Below, piece after piece: positions 9,044-20,453 of a stretch of DNA of 64,000 nt; the first letter of the stretch is position 1, and each line of letters starts with the position of its first letter. Position numbers and translations under genes: made by a program. Origin of the DNA: Meinhardsimonia xiamenensis (GTDB taxonomy: Bacteria; Pseudomonadota; Alphaproteobacteria; Rhodobacterales; Rhodobacteraceae); contig NZ_FNFV01000003.1 of assembly GCF_900102905.1 (NCBI RefSeq), forward strand, positions 124,001 through 188,000, in the 5' to 3' direction. The notes under the pieces were generated by a model. The model saw only the letters and a list, made by a program, of their open reading frames with translations. It was not told the DNA's origin and made no database searches.

Positions 9044-9952
9044 ATGAACAAGACGCGACTCATCATCCCCGCAATCGTCGTGCTGGCCTTTCTGGGCCTC
9101 AGCTCCGTCTTCATCGTTGACGAGCGCGAGAAGGCGCTGGTCCTGCAGTTCGGCCAGATCCGCGCGATCAAGGAGGAGCCGGGGCTCGGCTTCAAGATCC
9201 CGCTCATCCAGGAGGTGGTGAAATACGACGACCGCATCCTGTCGCTCGACACCCCCGAGATCGAGGTAACCCCGGCGGACGACCGCCGTCTGATCGTTGA
9301 CGCGTTTGCGCTCTACCGCATCGACGATGTGCGGCAGTTCCGCCAGGCCGTCGGCGTCGGGGGACTGCGGACCGCCGAAGACCGCCTCTCGGGCATCCTC
9401 AACGCCAAGGTGCGGGAGGTGCTCGGTTCGGAAGACGTGACCTCGAACACCATCCTGTCCGAGGCGCGCGCGGTGCTCATGGAGCGCATCCGCGACGCGG
9501 CGCGCGAGCAGGCCGCGGCGCTGGGGCTCAGGATCGTCGATGTCAGGCTCAAGCAGACCTTTCTGCCCGAGCAGAACCTCGCCGCAACCTTCGCGCGGAT
9601 GCGGGCCGAGCGCGAGCGCGAGGCCGCCGACGAAGTCGCCCGCGGCGAAGAGGCCGCGCAGCGCGTGCGCGCCCAGGCCGACCGCTCGGTGGTGGAGATC
9701 ACGTCAAAGGCGCAGCGCGATGCGGAGATCATCCGCGGTGAGGCCGACGCCGAGCGCAACCGCATCTTCGCCGAAGCCTATGGGAAGGATCGGGAGTTCT
9801 TCGAGTTCTACCGCTCGCTCACCGCTTATGCGCGGGCGCTGAAAGGCGAGAACTCGACGCTCGTCATCACCCCTGACAGCGCCTTTTTCAACTATCTCGA
9901 AAGCCCCGAGGGTGGCGGCGCCGATCGCCCCGCGCCCGCCGTGGCGGAGTGA
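9044..9952 (+). CDS. hflC: Protease modulator HflC
   Basis: Partner of HflK in the FtsH-regulating complex of the inner membrane. The 302 residues have an N-terminal signal anchor (residues 5-24, IIPAIVVLAFLGLSSVFIV), the SPFH segment beginning VDEREKALVLQFGQI, and a long charged helix with RAEREREAADEVARGEEAAQ. The family motif YDDRILSLDTP is present. GGGAGAAAGAG precedes the ATG. It is co-transcribed with hflK upstream and with a DUF2065 gene whose ATG is 10 bases after the stop. Confidence 0.95.
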   Translation: MNKTRLIIPAIVVLAFLGLSSVFIVDEREKALVLQFGQIRAIKEEPGLGFKIPLIQEVVKYDDRILSLDTPEIEVTPADDRRLIVDAFALYRIDDVRQFRQAVGVGGLRTAEDRLSGILNAKVREVLGSEDVTSNTILSEARAVLMERIRDAAREQAAALGLRIVDVRLKQTFLPEQNLAATFARMRAEREREAADEVARGEEAAQRVRAQADRSVVEITSKAQRDAEIIRGEADAERNRIFAEAYGKDREFFEFYRSLTAYARALKGENSTLVITPDSAFFNYLESPEGGGADRPAPAVAE

Positions 9953-9961
9953 ACGGGGCCG

Positions 9962-10159
9962 ATGCTGGCCACGGTCATTCTTGCCATCGGGCTTGTCTTC
10001 ATCGTGGAGGGGCTGGTGTTCGCACTGGCCCCTTCGCGCCTTGAGGAGATCCTTGCCATGCTGGCGCGGCTGCCGCTGGAGACGCGGCGCCTGATCGGGC
10101 TTGGCGCCATGACGCTCGGGGTGGTTCTGGTGGCGCTTGCCCGCAGTCTCGGGGCGTGA
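9962..10159 (+). CDS. DUF2065 (YjeT-like) small membrane protein
   Basis: A 65-residue protein made of two hydrophobic segments (about 4-22 and 46-61) joined by a short charged loop with RLEEILAMLARLPLETRR. The length, the loop and the position directly after hflKC match the DUF2065/YjeT family, which follows hflC in many proteobacteria. Function unknown; a role as an accessory of the HflKC-FtsH complex is only suggested by gene order. The stop is followed by a 154-base leader to degP. Confidence 0.8.
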   Translation: MLATVILAIGLVFIVEGLVFALAPSRLEEILAMLARLPLETRRLIGLGAMTLGVVLVALARSLGA

Positions 10160-10313
10160 GCGCGGTGAGCGGCGGACGCGCACGGAATTTCACATCCCCT
10201 TGAACTCTTGCACGAAAGATTGCCGCGTGGTCAGCTGCGCCTATCTGCCAGCGCACGAGCAAGAACCGGCGCCCGCGCCGAAGCCGCGGCGCCCAGATCG
10301 TGAGGAGAACGGA

Positions 10314-11780
<1,467 letters not shown>

Positions 11781-11814
11781 AGCGGCGGCGGAAAATCGTC
11801 CCGCTCGGGCTTGA

Positions 11815-11838
11815 GGGGCGCCTCCGGGCGCCCCTTTT
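11815..11838 (+). terminator. Intrinsic terminator after the Do-type protease gene
   Basis: Perfect 8-bp stem GGGGCGCC (11815-11822) with GGCGCCCC (11827-11834), a TCCG tetraloop and TTTT directly after. It lies 34 bases beyond the protease stop, between convergent genes. Confidence 0.85.
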
Positions 11839-11863
11839 CATTGTCCCGGTGCCACGGCGGTCG

Positions 11864-12436
11864 TCAGCCGGGAAGGTCCGTCGGATCGGGGTCGAATTCC
11901 GCCGGGGCTTCCTCGGGGCCGACCTTCGCCAGCCCGAGCCGCCGCGCCGCGGCCAGCGACAGCACCGCGCTGTCGAGCCCGAACTGGCGCTGATAGGCCC
12001 GCACTGCGCGCCGGGTGCGGGCGTCGATCTTGCCCGTGACGGCGCCATGGTAGAAGCCGCGCGCGGCCAGAGCCCGCTGCAGGGAGGCGATGAAATCGGG
12101 GGTCAGATCCTCCTCGCAGGGGATCTCGAACCACAGCTCCTTGCGCGGCCGCACGATCTTCTGCCGCTTTTCGGTGCGGTAGACGGCCGGATAGAGCACG
12201 CTGCCATCCGAGCCAAGCTGGGCTGGCTGCACCAGCGTCTGTTCGGTCACGGTCTCTATGACGGCAGGCGCCACGTCGCGCGCATAGCAGCGGCCGTCGA
12301 CGGTTTCGGTGAGCGTAGCCGGTTCCGTGCGCCCGACCTCGGCGATGCCACTGAAGGCGAGCGGCCCGCTTCCCCCGGAGCAGCCGGCCAGCACGAGAGC
12401 CACGGCGACGGTGCCAGAGGAGCGCCACTTGCGCAT
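11864..12436 (-). CDS. Peptidoglycan-binding domain lipoprotein
   Basis: A 190-residue exported protein. The start at 12436 has AGGAGAAAG upstream and gives a short basic N-terminus, a hydrophobic stretch and the lipobox VLAGC (lipidated Cys about residue 18). The C-terminal part (about residues 113-170) is a peptidoglycan-binding type 1 repeat: DFIASLQRALAARGFYHG, then VTGKIDARTRRAVRAYQRQ and AAARRLGL. A middle section with many Thr/Glu residues precedes it. Likely an outer-membrane lipoprotein that touches the cell wall; no enzymatic domain is visible. It converges with the protease gene across a shared terminator. Confidence 0.75.
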   Translation of the reverse strand: MRKWRSSGTVAVALVLAGCSGGSGPLAFSGIAEVGRTEPATLTETVDGRCYARDVAPAVIETVTEQTLVQPAQLGSDGSVLYPAVYRTEKRQKIVRPRKELWFEIPCEEDLTPDFIASLQRALAARGFYHGAVTGKIDARTRRAVRAYQRQFGLDSAVLSLAAARRLGLAKVGPEEAPAEFDPDPTDLPG

Positions 12437-12520
12437 CTTTCTCCTGCTCCTGCCCATAGGCCCGCGCTCCCTACATGCCTTGCGGCGGAGCTTAGCGCCG
12501 ATGCCGCGGCCGGGCCAGCG

Positions 12521-12895
12521 TCAGTCTGGCGGCTGTGCCAGCCGGTCCAGAAGCCATGAGAGATCCTCCACATGCTCGGCCAGCACATGGCTCACGCCGC
12601 CCTCGCGCTGCAGACGCCCCGTGACCCGCAGAAGCCGCCCGGCAATCACCGCGCGGCGGAAGCGCTCATAGACATGGCGCCAGACGATGACATTGGCCAC
12701 GCCGGTCTCGTCCTCCAGCGTGACGAAGATCACCCCCTTGGCGGTGCCGGGTCGCTGGCGCACGAGCACCAGCCCCGCCACCGTCACCCGCGCCCCGCCC
12801 GGCACCTCGCCGAGCCGGCCATGGGGCAGGGCGGCCGGCGGGCGCGGCCAGAGAGAGGGCAGGGCAGTCCGCGTGGCGGCAGGGGGTGCAGGCAT
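12521..12895 (-). CDS. Stand-alone OB-fold protein derived from the C-terminus of DnaE2
   Basis: A 124-residue protein. Residues 34-115 (VTVAGLVLVRQRPGTAKGV, FVTLEDETGVANVIVW, RLLRVTGRLQREGG) match the nucleic-acid-binding OB-fold at the extreme C-terminus of the error-prone polymerase DnaE2. The preceding roughly 950 residues of polymerase are absent: 5' of the ATG lies only a promoter and then the divergent ferredoxin gene. Residues 1-33 are Pro/Ala rich and unlike DnaE2. A LexA box abuts the ATG (12898-12912) and overlaps a -10 TATTAT whose start point would fall on the ATG, so the message appears leaderless; no Shine-Dalgarno exists. It may be a decayed remnant or a small SOS-induced DNA-binding protein. 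Confidence 0.65.
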   Translation of the reverse strand: MPAPPAATRTALPSLWPRPPAALPHGRLGEVPGGARVTVAGLVLVRQRPGTAKGVIFVTLEDETGVANVIVWRHVYERFRRAVIAGRLLRVTGRLQREGGVSHVLAEHVEDLSWLLDRLAQPPD

Positions 12896-12897
12896 GA

Positions 12898-13349
<452 letters not shown>

Positions 13350-13350
<1 letters not shown>

Positions 13351-14054
13351 TGCTGCGCGCGGCAACCCTCCTCATTGCCGCCACGTTTGCCGCTCCCGCC
13401 GCTGCCCAGACGATCACGAGCGCGCACTACACCGAGCCCACCACCCGCTACCCCCACGGCGTGCTCGGCGACACGCTCGAATGGGGCGCGCTCACGCTCA
13501 CCCTCTCCGACGGCAGCGCCCGCCACATTCGCCTGCCGCAAACCCGCGTCTTCGAGGATATCACCCCGCGCCTTTCCGACATCGACGGCGACGGCGCGCC
13601 CGAGGTCATCGCGGTGGAAAGCGACAGCGCAAGGGGGGCGCGGCTCGCCATCCTCGACGAGAACGGGCTTGTCGCCGCCACCCCCTTCATCGGCCGCCGC
13701 TTCCGCTGGCTGGCACCGCTTGGCGCCGCCGACCTCGACGGCGACGGCGCGGTGGAGATCGCCTGGATCGACCGGCCGCATCTGGCAAAGACCCTACGCG
13801 TCTGGCGCTACAGCGGCGGCCGCCTTGTCGAAGTCGCGCAACTTCCCGGCCTGACGGCGCACCGCATCGGCGAGCCCTTCATCTCGGGCGGCATCCGCGA
13901 CTGCGGCGACCGTCCCGAGATCATCACCGCCGATGCGGGCTGGACCCGTGTAATGGCCACGCGGCTTGACGGCGGCCGGCTCGTCGCCCGCCCGCTCGGC
14001 CCGCTCGACCCCGGCCGCACCACGCTTCACGCCGCGCTCGCCTGCCGGGACTGA
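13350..14054 (+). CDS. Exported FG-GAP/VCBS-like protein
   Basis: A 234-residue secreted protein. Residues 1-19 form a signal peptide ending AAPAAAQ. Two calcium-loop type repeats are visible, LSDIDGDGAPEVIAVE near residue 73 and AADLDGDGAVEIAWID near residue 126, the DxDGDG core of FG-GAP/integrin-like beta-propeller blades. There are only two clear blades, so the propeller would be partial or divergent. The start codon overlaps the ferredoxin stop. I cannot assign a function; coupling of a cytoplasmic ferredoxin to a periplasmic propeller is unusual and may be only positional. Confidence 0.75.
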
Positions 14055-14065
14055 GCCCCTCTCTC

Positions 14066-14115
14066 TCACCTTGGGCCAAATACCCTCGCCGAAGGCACGC
14101 GCGCAGCGCGCGCGT
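14066..14115 (+). repeat. Dispersed intergenic repeat, copy B
   Basis: Core TCACCTTGGGCCAAATACCC at 14066-14085, then GCCGAAGGC, then an 8-bp hairpin ACGCGCGC/GCGCGCGT (14097-14104 and 14108-14115) followed by TCC. Copy D has the same three-part structure with a different hairpin sequence. Confidence 0.7.
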
Positions 14116-14171
14116 TCCCTTGCACCGGCGCTGCCGCGCGGCTACCACGCCGGAAACACGGAACGCCGTCC

Positions 14172-15134
14172 ATGCCAGAGCCTTTCCCGCCGCCCGATCA
14201 AATGCCGCCCGTCCGCGGCACGCTGACGCCCCTGCGTCCGCTTGCCGATCTCACCTGGCTCAGGGTCGGCGGGCCGGCAGACTGGCTGTTTCAGCCCGCC
14301 GACGAGGCCGACCTCGCCGCCTTCCTCGCCGCCCTGCCCGCCGAGGTCCCGGTGTTCCCGATCGGGGTGGGTTCCAACCTCATCGTGCGTGACGGAGGCA
14401 TCCGCGGCGTGGTGATCCGGCTCGGCCGCGGCTTCAACACGATCTCGATCGACGCCGAGGCCGGCACGGTCACCGCCGGTGCCGCCGCGCTTGACGCCCA
14501 CGTCGCCCGCCGCGCCGCGGCCGCAGGGCTTGACCTGACCTTCCTGCGCACCATCCCCGGCGCCATCGGCGGCGCGGTGCGGATGAACGCCGGATGCTAC
14601 GGCACCTATGTCGCCGATGTCTTCCGTTCCGCCCGTGCCGTCACCCGCGAGGGGCGCATCGTCACGCTGGGGCCCGACGATCTCGCCTTCGCCTACCGCC
14701 AGAGCCGCCTGCCCGAGGGCTGGGTGCTGACCGAGGCGCGCTTCACGCCGCCGCGCGGCGCGCCGGAGGCGCTCGAGGCGAAGATGGCCGAGCAGATCGC
14801 CCGGCGCGACGCCTCCCAGCCCACGCGCGAGCGCACCGCCGGCTCCACCTTCCGCAATCCCGCGGGGTTTTCCTCCACCGGCCGGCCCGACGACAGCCAC
14901 GAGCTGAAGGCCTGGAGCCTGATCGATGCCGCCGGCATGCGCGGGGCGCGCCGGGGGGGCGCGATGATGAGCGAGAAGCACCCCAACTTCCTGATCAACA
15001 CCGGCGACGCCACTGCCGCCGATCTCGAGGGGCTTGGCGAGGAAGTGCGCGAAAGGGTGTTCCAATCCTGCGGGATTCGGCTAGAGTGGGAGGTCATAAG
15101 GGTCGGCGAACAAGGACCGGCCCGGGAAAACTGA
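14172..15134 (+). CDS. murB: UDP-N-acetylenolpyruvoylglucosamine reductase
   Basis: FAD- and NADPH-dependent enzyme making UDP-N-acetylmuramate. The 320-residue protein shows [11 protein letters not shown] near 30, the FAD-binding [15 protein letters not shown] at 65-79, [18 protein letters not shown] near 130 and the catalytic serine block [12 protein letters not shown], with [12 protein letters not shown] near the end. The lack of the extra tyrosine loop of the E. coli type fits the type II enzyme. It begins the ddl-ftsQ-ftsA-ftsZ run, but murC and murG, often just upstream, are not present here. Confidence 0.95.
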   Translation: MPEPFPPPDQMPPVRGTLTPLRPLADLTWLRVGGPADWLFQPADEADLAAFLAALPAEVPVFPIGVGSNLIVRDGGIRGVVIRLGRGFNTISIDAEAGTVTAGAAALDAHVARRAAAAGLDLTFLRTIPGAIGGAVRMNAGCYGTYVADVFRSARAVTREGRIVTLGPDDLAFAYRQSRLPEGWVLTEARFTPPRGAPEALEAKMAEQIARRDASQPTRERTAGSTFRNPAGFSSTGRPDDSHELKAWSLIDAAGMRGARRGGAMMSEKHPNFLINTGDATAADLEGLGEEVRERVFQSCGIRLEWEVIRVGEQGPAREN

Positions 15135-15171
15135 ACAGGGGTCCGCAGAAGACCCTTTCGACGAGGCAGAC

Positions 15172-16095
15172 GTGGCGGGCAGATCGGGCAGAGATGCTCC
15201 CCGTGTCGCGGTGTTGATGGGCGGTGCCTCTGCCGAGCGTGAGGTGTCGCTTTCCTCGGGGCGTGAATGCGCCGCCGCGCTCAGGGGCGAGGGATACGAG
15301 GTGGTCGAGGTCGATGCCGGCCGCGACCTTGCCGAGCGCCTTGACGAGATCGCGCCCGACGTCGCCTTCAACGCGCTGCACGGCCGCTGGGGCGAGGATG
15401 GCTGCGTTCAGGGCCTGCTTGAGTGGTTGCGCATCCCCTACACCCATTCGGGCGTTCTGGCCTCGGCGCTGGCGATGGACAAGCAGCGCGCCAAGGCCGC
15501 CTTCCGCGCCGCCGGCCTGCCGGTGGTGGAAAGCATCCTTGCCCCGCGCGAGGAGGTCGAGGCGCGCCACGTGATGCCGCCGCCCTATGTGGTCAAGCCC
15601 AACAACGAGGGCTCCTCGGTGGGGGTCTACATCGTGCATGAGGCGGCCAACGCCCCGCCGAAGCTCGGCCCGGAGATGCCGCCTGTGGTGATGGTCGAGG
15701 CCTATGCGCCGGGTCGTGAGCTGACCGTGACGGTGATGGGAGAGCGCGCGCTCACCGTCACCGACATCGTCACCGACGGCTGGTATGACTACCACGCAAA
15801 ATACGCGCCCGGCGGCTCACGCCATGTGGTGCCAGCCGAGATCCCCCGCGATGTCTTCGAGGCCTGCCTCGACCACGCGTTGCGCGCGCACCGGGCGCTC
15901 GGCTGCCGCGGGCTCACCCGCACCGACTTCCGCTGGGACGAGTCGAAGGGCCTTGCCGGGCTCGTGGTGCTCGAGCTCAACACCCAGCCGGGCATGACGC
16001 CCACCTCGCTCAGCCCCGAACAGGCAGCGGTGTGCGGGATCTCCTTCGGCGCGCTGTGCCGCTGGATCGTGGAGGATGCCTCATGCGACCGCTGA
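15172..16095 (+). CDS. ddl: D-alanine--D-alanine ligase
   Basis: ATP-grasp ligase making the D-Ala-D-Ala terminus of the peptidoglycan stem peptide. The 307 residues include the N-terminal [16 protein letters not shown] (13-27), [19 protein letters not shown], the [15 protein letters not shown] block, the ATP-binding [13 protein letters not shown] and the metal-site block [17 protein letters not shown] start with GAGG upstream; no alternative ATG precedes the glycine-rich motif. The end overlaps ftsQ by 13 bases. Confidence 0.95.
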   Translation: MAGRSGRDAPRVAVLMGGASAEREVSLSSGRECAAALRGEGYEVVEVDAGRDLAERLDEIAPDVAFNALHGRWGEDGCVQGLLEWLRIPYTHSGVLASALAMDKQRAKAAFRAAGLPVVESILAPREEVEARHVMPPPYVVKPNNEGSSVGVYIVHEAANAPPKLGPEMPPVVMVEAYAPGRELTVTVMGERALTVTDIVTDGWYDYHAKYAPGGSRHVVPAEIPRDVFEACLDHALRAHRALGCRGLTRTDFRWDESKGLAGLVVLELNTQPGMTPTSLSPEQAAVCGISFGALCRWIVEDASCDR

Positions 16096-17003
16096 GCGGC
16101 AGACCTTGGCGCCGCGGCGGGGCGCGGCAGGTGGCTCCGGCGCGGCGACGCGATCCGGCGCCGTCGCGTCTGAGCTACCGTCTGCAGCGGCTGTGGCTCA
16201 CTCCGAGCTTCCGGGCGCTGGTGGTCAGCGGCCTGCCGGCCTTTCTCGTGGCCTTCACGCTTGGCAACTGGCTGTCCGATCCGGCCACGGTGGAGGCGAT
16301 GCGTGCACGGCTTGAGGAATTGCGCGCCTCCATCGCCGCGCGTCCCGAGTTTGCGGTGCGGATGATGGCCATCGACGGCGCATCCGACGAGCTGGCGCAG
16401 GACATCCGCGAGATCCTGCCCATCGACTTTCCCACCTCCTCCTTTGACCTTGATCTGAAGGAGATGCGCCGTGCCGTTGCCGATCTCGACGCCGTTGCCA
16501 AGGTGGACATGCGCATTCGCCGCGGTGGCGTGCTTCAGGTCAATGTCACCGAACGGCTGCCCGCCGTGCTTTGGCGCGACGAGCACACGCTCGAGGCGCT
16601 TGATGCGGAGGGGCACCGCGTGGCCTCGGTCGCATCCCGCCTCGACCGCCCCGACCTGCCGCTGATCGCCGGGGCAGGCGCTGACCGGGCGGTGCCCGAG
16701 GCGCTCGCCATCCTTGCGGCCGCCGAGCCCATAACGGGGCGGTTGCGCGGCCTTGTGCGCGTCGGCGAGCGGCGATGGGATGTGGTTCTTGATCGCGACC
16801 AGCGCATTCTCCTGCCCGAGGCCGATCCCGTTCCCGCCCTCGAGCGGGTGATTGCTCTGGACGAAGCAACCGAGCTTCTCGCCCGCGATGTGGCGGTTGT
16901 CGACATGCGCAACCCTTCGCGACCGACGCTGCGCCTGACGGCGGCGGCGATGGAGGAGTTGCGTCGGCTGCGTGCGATTGATTCCAGGATGGTGAGCCAA
17001 TGA
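16083..17003 (+). CDS. ftsQ: Cell division protein FtsQ
   Basis: Bitopic inner-membrane divisome protein linking early and late division proteins. The 306 residues have a basic cytoplasmic tail (about 1-40, with [10 protein letters not shown]), one membrane span near 44-62 ([19 protein letters not shown]), a POTRA-like segment ([17 protein letters not shown]) and the FtsQ domain with [13 protein letters not shown] and [11 protein letters not shown]. The start lies inside the ddl end and the stop overlaps the ftsA ATG by 4 bases, so the three genes are coupled. Confidence 0.94.
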   Translation: MRPLSGRPWRRGGARQVAPARRRDPAPSRLSYRLQRLWLTPSFRALVVSGLPAFLVAFTLGNWLSDPATVEAMRARLEELRASIAARPEFAVRMMAIDGASDELAQDIREILPIDFPTSSFDLDLKEMRRAVADLDAVAKVDMRIRRGGVLQVNVTERLPAVLWRDEHTLEALDAEGHRVASVASRLDRPDLPLIAGAGADRAVPEALAILAAAEPITGRLRGLVRVGERRWDVVLDRDQRILLPEADPVPALERVIALDEATELLARDVAVVDMRNPSRPTLRLTAAAMEELRRLRAIDSRMVSQ

Positions 17004-18337
17004 CCGATCTCTACCGGAACCAGAGGGCGATGCGGAACATGCGCCGCGCAGCGCTCCAGCGCGGCGTGGTGGCAATTCTCGACGTGGGGACCAGCGCCGT
17101 CACCTGCCTGGTGCTGCGTTTCGACGGGCCGGGGGCGCTTTCCCGCGACGATGGAGTGCGCCCTCTGGCGGGGCATTCGACCTTTCGGGTCATCGGTGCC
17201 GCGACCACCCGCTCCCGCGGCGTGGCCTTCGGCGAGATCGAGGCCATGGCCGAGGCCGAGCGCGCCATCCGCACCGTCGTGCAGGCCGCCCAGAAGATGG
17301 CCGGCGTGCGGGTCGATCATGTCATCGCGTGTTTGGCGGGCGCCGGGCCGCGAAGTTACGGGCTCGCGGGGGAGGTGGACCTGCCCGAGGGCATGGTGCG
17401 GGAGGCCGACATCGCCCGCGTTCTTGCCGCCTGCGAGGTGCCCGACTATGGGCCGGGCCGCGAGGTGCTCCATGCCCAGCCGGTGAATTTCGCCATCGAC
17501 CACCGCTCGGGCCTGCTCGATCCGCGCGGTCAGGCGGGCAATCGACTGGCCTGCGACATGCACATGCTCACGGTGGACGCCCGCGCCATCGAGAACCTGA
17601 TCCACTGCATCCGGCGCTGCGATCTGGAGCTCGCCGGCATCGCCTCGGCGGCCTATGTTGCGGGGTTCTCGACGCTGGTGGAGGACGAGCAGGAACTTGG
17701 CGCGGCCTGCATCGACATGGGCGGTGGGACAACGGGCATCTCGATCTTCATCAAGAAGCACATGATCTACGCCGACAGCGTCAGGCTCGGCGGCGAGCAT
17801 GTCACCCGCGACATCGCGCAGGGCCTGCAGGTTCCCTGCGCCGTGGCCGAGCGCATCAAGACGCTGCACGGCGGCGTCATTGCCACGGGCATGGATGATC
17901 GCGACATGATCGAACTCGACACCGACGAGAATGCCCGTCCCGTGGGCGAGCGGCGCGTGGTGAGCAGGGCCGAGCTCATCGGCATAATGCAGCCGCGGGT
18001 CGAGGAAATCCTCGAGGAGGTGCGCGAGCGCCTCGATGCGGCGGGCTTCGAGCATCTTCCGAGCCAGCAGATCGTGCTGACGGGAGGAGGCAGCCAGATC
18101 CCCGGCCTCGAGGCGCTGGCGCCCCGCATCCTCGGCCCGCAGGTCAGGATCGGTCGGCCGATGCGGGTGCAGGGCCTGCCGCAGGCAGCCTCCGGGCCGG
18201 CCTTTGCCGCCGCCGTGGGGCTGTGCATGTTCGCAGCCTGCCCGCAGGACGAATGGTGGGACTTCGAGGTGCCGGCCGAAAGGCTGCCGGCACGCTCGCT
18301 CAGACAGGCGCTGAAATGGTTGCGGGACAACTGGTGA
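17000..18337 (+). CDS. ftsA: Cell division protein FtsA
   Basis: Actin-like ATPase that tethers FtsZ to the membrane. The 445 residues show the phosphate-1 loop AILDVGTSAVTCLVL near 25, the SHS2 (1C) region with VDHVIACLAGAGPRS, the phosphate-2 loop CIDMGGGTTGISIF near 238 and the adenosine loop IVLTGGGSQIPGL near 355. The C-terminus RSLRQALKWLRDNW is amphipathic with paired tryptophans, the expected membrane-targeting helix. The ATG overlaps the ftsQ stop. A 187-base spacer separates it from ftsZ. Confidence 0.95.
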   Translation: MTDLYRNQRAMRNMRRAALQRGVVAILDVGTSAVTCLVLRFDGPGALSRDDGVRPLAGHSTFRVIGAATTRSRGVAFGEIEAMAEAERAIRTVVQAAQKMAGVRVDHVIACLAGAGPRSYGLAGEVDLPEGMVREADIARVLAACEVPDYGPGREVLHAQPVNFAIDHRSGLLDPRGQAGNRLACDMHMLTVDARAIENLIHCIRRCDLELAGIASAAYVAGFSTLVEDEQELGAACIDMGGGTTGISIFIKKHMIYADSVRLGGEHVTRDIAQGLQVPCAVAERIKTLHGGVIATGMDDRDMIELDTDENARPVGERRVVSRAELIGIMQPRVEEILEEVRERLDAAGFEHLPSQQIVLTGGGSQIPGLEALAPRILGPQVRIGRPMRVQGLPQAASGPAFAAAVGLCMFAACPQDEWWDFEVPAERLPARSLRQALKWLRDNW

Positions 18338-18423
18338 GTCACAAGACTGGCGAAGTGGAGCGAAATCCCGCCGAGAAGGCAGGTTTTCCGCGCTACATTT
18401 TGTGGCGGAATTGTGTTTTTCTG

Positions 18424-18452
18424 GTGACGAGCGGGGGGCGAGACGCTAGGAT
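18424..18452 (+). promoter_or_regulatory. Possible promoter of ftsZ
   Basis: GTGACG at 18424-18429 and TAGGAT at 18447-18452 with a 17-base spacer (4 of 6 matches each) lie in the ftsA-ftsZ gap, 72 bases before the ftsZ ATG. No TTAA-N7-TTAA CtrA site was seen in this gap. Confidence 0.4.
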
Positions 18453-18524
18453 CGCCCAAAACAGGCAGGATCGGTCGCGGCGCGGGTCGAGACGGGCCGG
18501 TCACAACAGCAGGCGGACGGAGCG

Positions 18525-20210
18525 ATGACACTCAACCTGAAGATGCCCGAAGAACATGAGCTGAAGCCGCGGATCACGGTCTTCGGTGTGGGCGGCGCGG
18601 GGTGCAACGCGGTCAACAACATGATCGCCAAGCAGCTGGAGGGCGTCGAATTCGTCGTCGCCAACACCGACGCCCAGTCGCTTGCGCAGTCGAAGGCGCC
18701 CAATCGCATCCAGATCGGCGTCAAGGTGACCGAGGGGCTCGGCGCGGGAGCGCGGCCTTCGGTTGGCGCGGCTGCGGCCGAGGAATCCATCGAGCAGATC
18801 GTTGACCACCTCGCCGGAACGCACATGTGCTTCATCACCGCCGGCATGGGCGGCGGCACCGGCACCGGCGCCGCGCCGATCATCGCCCAGGCGGCGCGCG
18901 AGCTCGGCGTGCTTACCGTGGGCGTGGTCACCAAACCCTTCCAGTTCGAGGGCGCCAAGCGCATGCGCCAGGCCGAACAGGGCGTGGAGATGCTCCAGCG
19001 CGTGGTGGACACGCTCATCATCATTCCCAACCAGAACCTCTTCCGCCTCGCCAATGAGAAGACGACCTTCACCGAGGCCTTCGCCATGGCGGACGATGTG
19101 CTCTATCAGGGGGTGAAGGGGGTCACCGACCTGATGGTCCGGCCCGGTCTCATCAACCTCGATTTCGCCGACGTGCGCGCGGTGATGGACGAGATGGGCA
19201 AGGCGATGATGGGCACCGGCGAGGCTTCCGGCGAGGACCGCGCCCGCCAGGCCGCCGAAAAGGCCATCGCCAACCCGCTTCTCGACGAGATCAGTCTGAA
19301 GGGCGCCAAGGGCGTTCTGATCAACATCACCGGCGGCTACGACCTGACGCTCTTCGAGCTCGACGAAGCCGCGAACCGCATCCGCGAGGAGGTGGACCCG
19401 GATGCCAACATCATCGTCGGCTCCACGCTCGACGAGTCGATGGAAGGCATGATGCGGGTGAGCGTGGTGGCCACCGGCATCGATGCCAACCAGGAGGTCA
19501 TGGAAACGCCGGTGCCGCGCCGCCGCCTGGCCGAGCCGCTGCACAAGCCCTCGGAGGTGGAGCAGACGGTGGCTGCGAGCCATCCGGAGGCTGCCCGCGC
19601 TGCCGCCGATGCCGTTGCCGGCCACCCGCCGCAGGAACGCCATCAGGAGGCCGCTCAATCGGCCCCCGGCCTGTTCGACGCTCTCGACCCGGTGGCCGCG
19701 GCCGCCGAAGAGCAGGCCGAACACATCTTCGACGAACCGGAGGCCGCGCAGGATGATCTCCCCCCGCCGGCCTACCGTCCCGGTGCGACGGGCAGCGAGG
19801 CGCCCTACGCGGCAGCCGATGAAGAGACCCGCGACTATGCCTGGCAGGAGCCCCGCGTCGAGCCTGAACCCGAGCCGGTGGAAGAGCTTTTCGTCGCGCC
19901 GAAGCCCGGTGCGCCCTCGCCCGAGGCGCTCGCCCGCCTGCGCGCGGCGGTGCAGCGCAGTCCGGCCGCCGGGGGCGCGGCCCGCACGCTGCGCAGCGAC
20001 GAGCGCGCCGAGCCAAGGGAGGTGGAAAAGCCGCGCCGGGGTGGGCTGGGCTCCCTCATCGGGCGGATGACCGGGGCAACGGGGAGCGACCCGCGCGCAC
20101 AGGCGCCTGCGCGCCGGGTCGCGCCGCCGCCGCTCGAGGATGACGAGGCGCTCGACCCCGAGCAGGAGCGCATCGAGATCCCCGCGTTTCTCCGTCGTCA
20201 AGCGAACTGA
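18525..20210 (+). CDS. ftsZ: Cell division GTPase FtsZ
   Basis: Tubulin-like GTPase that forms the division ring. Of 561 residues, about 1-325 are the polymerising core: [14 protein letters not shown] at 21-34, NTDAQSL at 48-54, the signature [13 protein letters not shown] at 106-118 and [14 protein letters not shown] further on. About 325-548 form an unusually long Pro/Ala/Glu-rich disordered linker. The last residues [13 protein letters not shown] are the conserved peptide that binds FtsA and other partners. The length is well above E. coli FtsZ (383) but typical for alphaproteobacteria with extended linkers. Confidence 0.97.
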   Translation: MTLNLKMPEEHELKPRITVFGVGGAGCNAVNNMIAKQLEGVEFVVANTDAQSLAQSKAPNRIQIGVKVTEGLGAGARPSVGAAAAEESIEQIVDHLAGTHMCFITAGMGGGTGTGAAPIIAQAARELGVLTVGVVTKPFQFEGAKRMRQAEQGVEMLQRVVDTLIIIPNQNLFRLANEKTTFTEAFAMADDVLYQGVKGVTDLMVRPGLINLDFADVRAVMDEMGKAMMGTGEASGEDRARQAAEKAIANPLLDEISLKGAKGVLINITGGYDLTLFELDEAANRIREEVDPDANIIVGSTLDESMEGMMRVSVVATGIDANQEVMETPVPRRRLAEPLHKPSEVEQTVAASHPEAARAAADAVAGHPPQERHQEAAQSAPGLFDALDPVAAAAEEQAEHIFDEPEAAQDDLPPPAYRPGATGSEAPYAAADEETRDYAWQEPRVEPEPEPVEELFVAPKPGAPSPEALARLRAAVQRSPAAGGAARTLRSDERAEPREVEKPRRGGLGSLIGRMTGATGSDPRAQAPARRVAPPPLEDDEALDPEQERIEIPAFLRRQAN

Positions 20211-20230
20211 CGTTGCGTCAATGCGTCTTT

Positions 20231-20271
20231 CCCCCGCCGCGAGACCGCCGCGACGCGGCGTCGCGCGGGGG
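20231..20271. terminator. Strong nested hairpin after ftsZ
   Basis: CCCCCGCCGCGA pairs with TCGCGCGGGGG (one bulge) around an inner CGCCGC-GAC-GCGGCG stem. It starts 20 bases past the ftsZ stop. There is no T-run, so it may be a weak terminator or an mRNA end stabiliser. Confidence 0.4.
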
Positions 20272-20453
20272 AATCTCTTGAAAAACAAGCCGGACTGCCC
20301 TTCTCTTGCGCTGGTCGGCAAAGATTCGCCAATGCCCGGGAAGGCAGATCGCGAACGTTGCATTGCCGCAGGCGCGCCGTCATTAAGTGGTCGGCAGGGA
20401 CAAACGGGGGCGAAACGGGAGCGGTACGATACCGCTTTCGAAAGGGTGAAGTG

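Noticed and set aside
10195-10230. CCTTGAA upstream of the Do-type protease gene as a heat-shock (sigma-32) -35
   Set aside because: No CCCCAT-like -10 lies at the needed distance, so the match of one hexamer is not enough.
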